Source of the DNA: Actinomycetota bacterium
GTDB taxonomy: Bacteria > Actinomycetota > Actinomycetes > S36-B12 > UBA5976
Assembly (NCBI GenBank): GCA_009923375.1
Contig: RFTO01000085.1
Span: forward strand, 1-5,581
Direction of reading: 5' to 3'
DNA: 5,581 nucleotides
Shown here: positions 4,905 through 5,581 of the stretch, piece by piece
Numbering within the stretch: the first letter of the stretch is position 1
How the letters are laid out: every line of letters begins with the position of its first letter
Translations under genes and position numbers: made by a program
The notes under the pieces: model-generated
Told to the model about the DNA's origin: nothing
Database searches by the model: none
What the model saw: the letters and a program-made list of their open reading frames with translations, nothing else

Positions 4905-5581
4905 TTACTTCGCAGTGAAGCGCGGGAAGGCGCCAGCTCCTGCGTAGACAGCTGCGTCTTCAAGCAACTCCTCGATACGCAGCAGCTGGTTGTACTTCGC
5001 CACACGCTCACCGCGAGCAGGTGCACCGGTCTTGATCTGCCCGCAATTCGTGGCGACAGCAAGGTCGGCGATCATCGTGTCTTCGGTCTCGCCAGAGCGG
5101 TGGCTCATCATGCAGCGGTAACCGCTGCGCTGGGCCAAGCTCACGGCGTCCAGGGTCTCCGTCAGCGAGCCAATCTGGTTCACCTTCACGAGCAACGCAT
5201 TCGCTGTGGCGCTCTCAATTCCGCGGGACAAGCGGGTCGGGTTCGTCACGAAAAGATCATCGCCAACCAGCTGCACGGCAGAGCCCATGCGGTCGGTCAT
5301 CGCCTTCCAGCCATCCCAATCGTCCTCATCCAGCGGGTCCTCGATCGACACCATCGGGTAAGACGCAGCCAACTCGGCGTAATAATCGATCATCTCAGCG
5401 CTGGTGCGCGCTTTGCCCTCGAAGGAGTAGGCGCCATCTGAATAGAACTCGGTTGCGGCGACATCGAGCGCCAGTGCGACGTCAGTGCCGAGCTTGTAGC
5501 CGGCCTTCTCAACTGCGACGGCAATGAGATCGAGGGCCGCGCGGTTACTCGACACATTCGGCGCGAATCCGCCTTCGTCGC
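4905..5581 (-). CDS. eno: Enolase (phosphopyruvate hydratase), C-terminal part; 5' end outside window
   Basis: Enolase interconverts 2-phosphoglycerate and phosphoenolpyruvate in glycolysis and gluconeogenesis; it is cytosolic and Mg-dependent. 224 complete codons are present of the usual 425-430, starting in the DEGGFAP catalytic loop (the catalytic Glu of that loop is visible). Further motifs are ALDVAATEFY with the first Mg-binding Asp, SIEDPLDEDDW with the second metal ligand Glu, VGDDLFVTNP with the third ligand Asp, the catalytic Lys in LLVKVNQIGSL, MMSHRSGETED, and the C-terminal GQIKTGAPARGERVAKYNQLLRIEE. All expected active-site residues in this part are intact. The frame continues past the right edge; any start near 5555 is only an internal GTG. 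The gene ends with TAA, followed by the inverted repeat and the FtsB/DivIC-like gene. Confidence 0.97.
   Translation of the reverse strand, partial: DEGGFAPNVSSNRAALDLIAVAVEKAGYKLGTDVALALDVAATEFYSDGAYSFEGKARTSAEMIDYYAELAASYPMVSIEDPLDEDDWDGWKAMTDRMGSAVQLVGDDLFVTNPTRLSRGIESATANALLVKVNQIGSLTETLDAVSLAQRSGYRCMMSHRSGETEDTMIADLAVATNCGQIKTGAPARGERVAKYNQLLRIEELLEDAAVYAGAGAFPRFTAK

Noticed and set aside
1..5581. Mobile element, CRISPR, phage or defence island
   Set aside because: No transposase, integrase, spaced repeat array or terminal inverted repeats; all genes are in one orientation with housekeeping functions. The tRNA 3' end is not repeated elsewhere in the window, so there is no sign of an att site.

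Overview
The window looks like a chromosomal segment of an actinobacterium. The strongest evidence is the gene order eno, FtsB/DivIC-like septum protein, DUF501 protein, Ppx/GppA phosphatase, which I know as a conserved actinobacterial neighbourhood (also in mycobacteria). Supporting signs are moderately GC-rich coding sequence, a tRNA gene without an encoded CCA end, GTG starts, and a cystathionine beta-synthase with the mycobacterial-type layout (PLP domain plus C-terminal CBS pair). Genus cannot be judged from this alone.

Every gene I can support is on the minus strand, so transcription runs from high to low coordinates. From the right edge: the C-terminal half of enolase (4905-5581, 5' end outside the window); a 51-base gap filled by an inverted repeat; a FtsB/DivIC-like membrane protein (4410-4853); a 179-base gap with a hairpin, a tandem 13-mer and a likely leaderless promoter; then DUF501 (3682-4230) and Ppx/GppA (2702-3685), joined by a 4-base ATGA overlap. 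A tRNA gene with a UAA anticodon follows (2581-2655). After a 154-base gap with a reasonable promoter comes a second unit: a seven-helix Bax inhibitor-1/YccA-type membrane protein (1632-2426), an unrecognised 122-residue protein overlapping it by 14 bases (1277-1645), and cystathionine beta-synthase (1-1252, C-terminal end cut by the left edge).

Functionally the genes are housekeeping: glycolysis (eno), division-septum assembly (FtsB/DivIC), polyphosphate or (p)ppGpp turnover (Ppx/GppA), and sulfur amino-acid metabolism (Cbs). No mobile element, CRISPR array, phage gene or defence system is visible.

The item most worth a second look is the tRNA. Its anticodon UAA should read the leucine codon UUA, but it has a 5-base variable loop instead of the long variable arm of bacterial tRNA-Leu. 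UUA codons are rare here: I find three in about 1,680 codons, all in the two protein genes that flank this tRNA.
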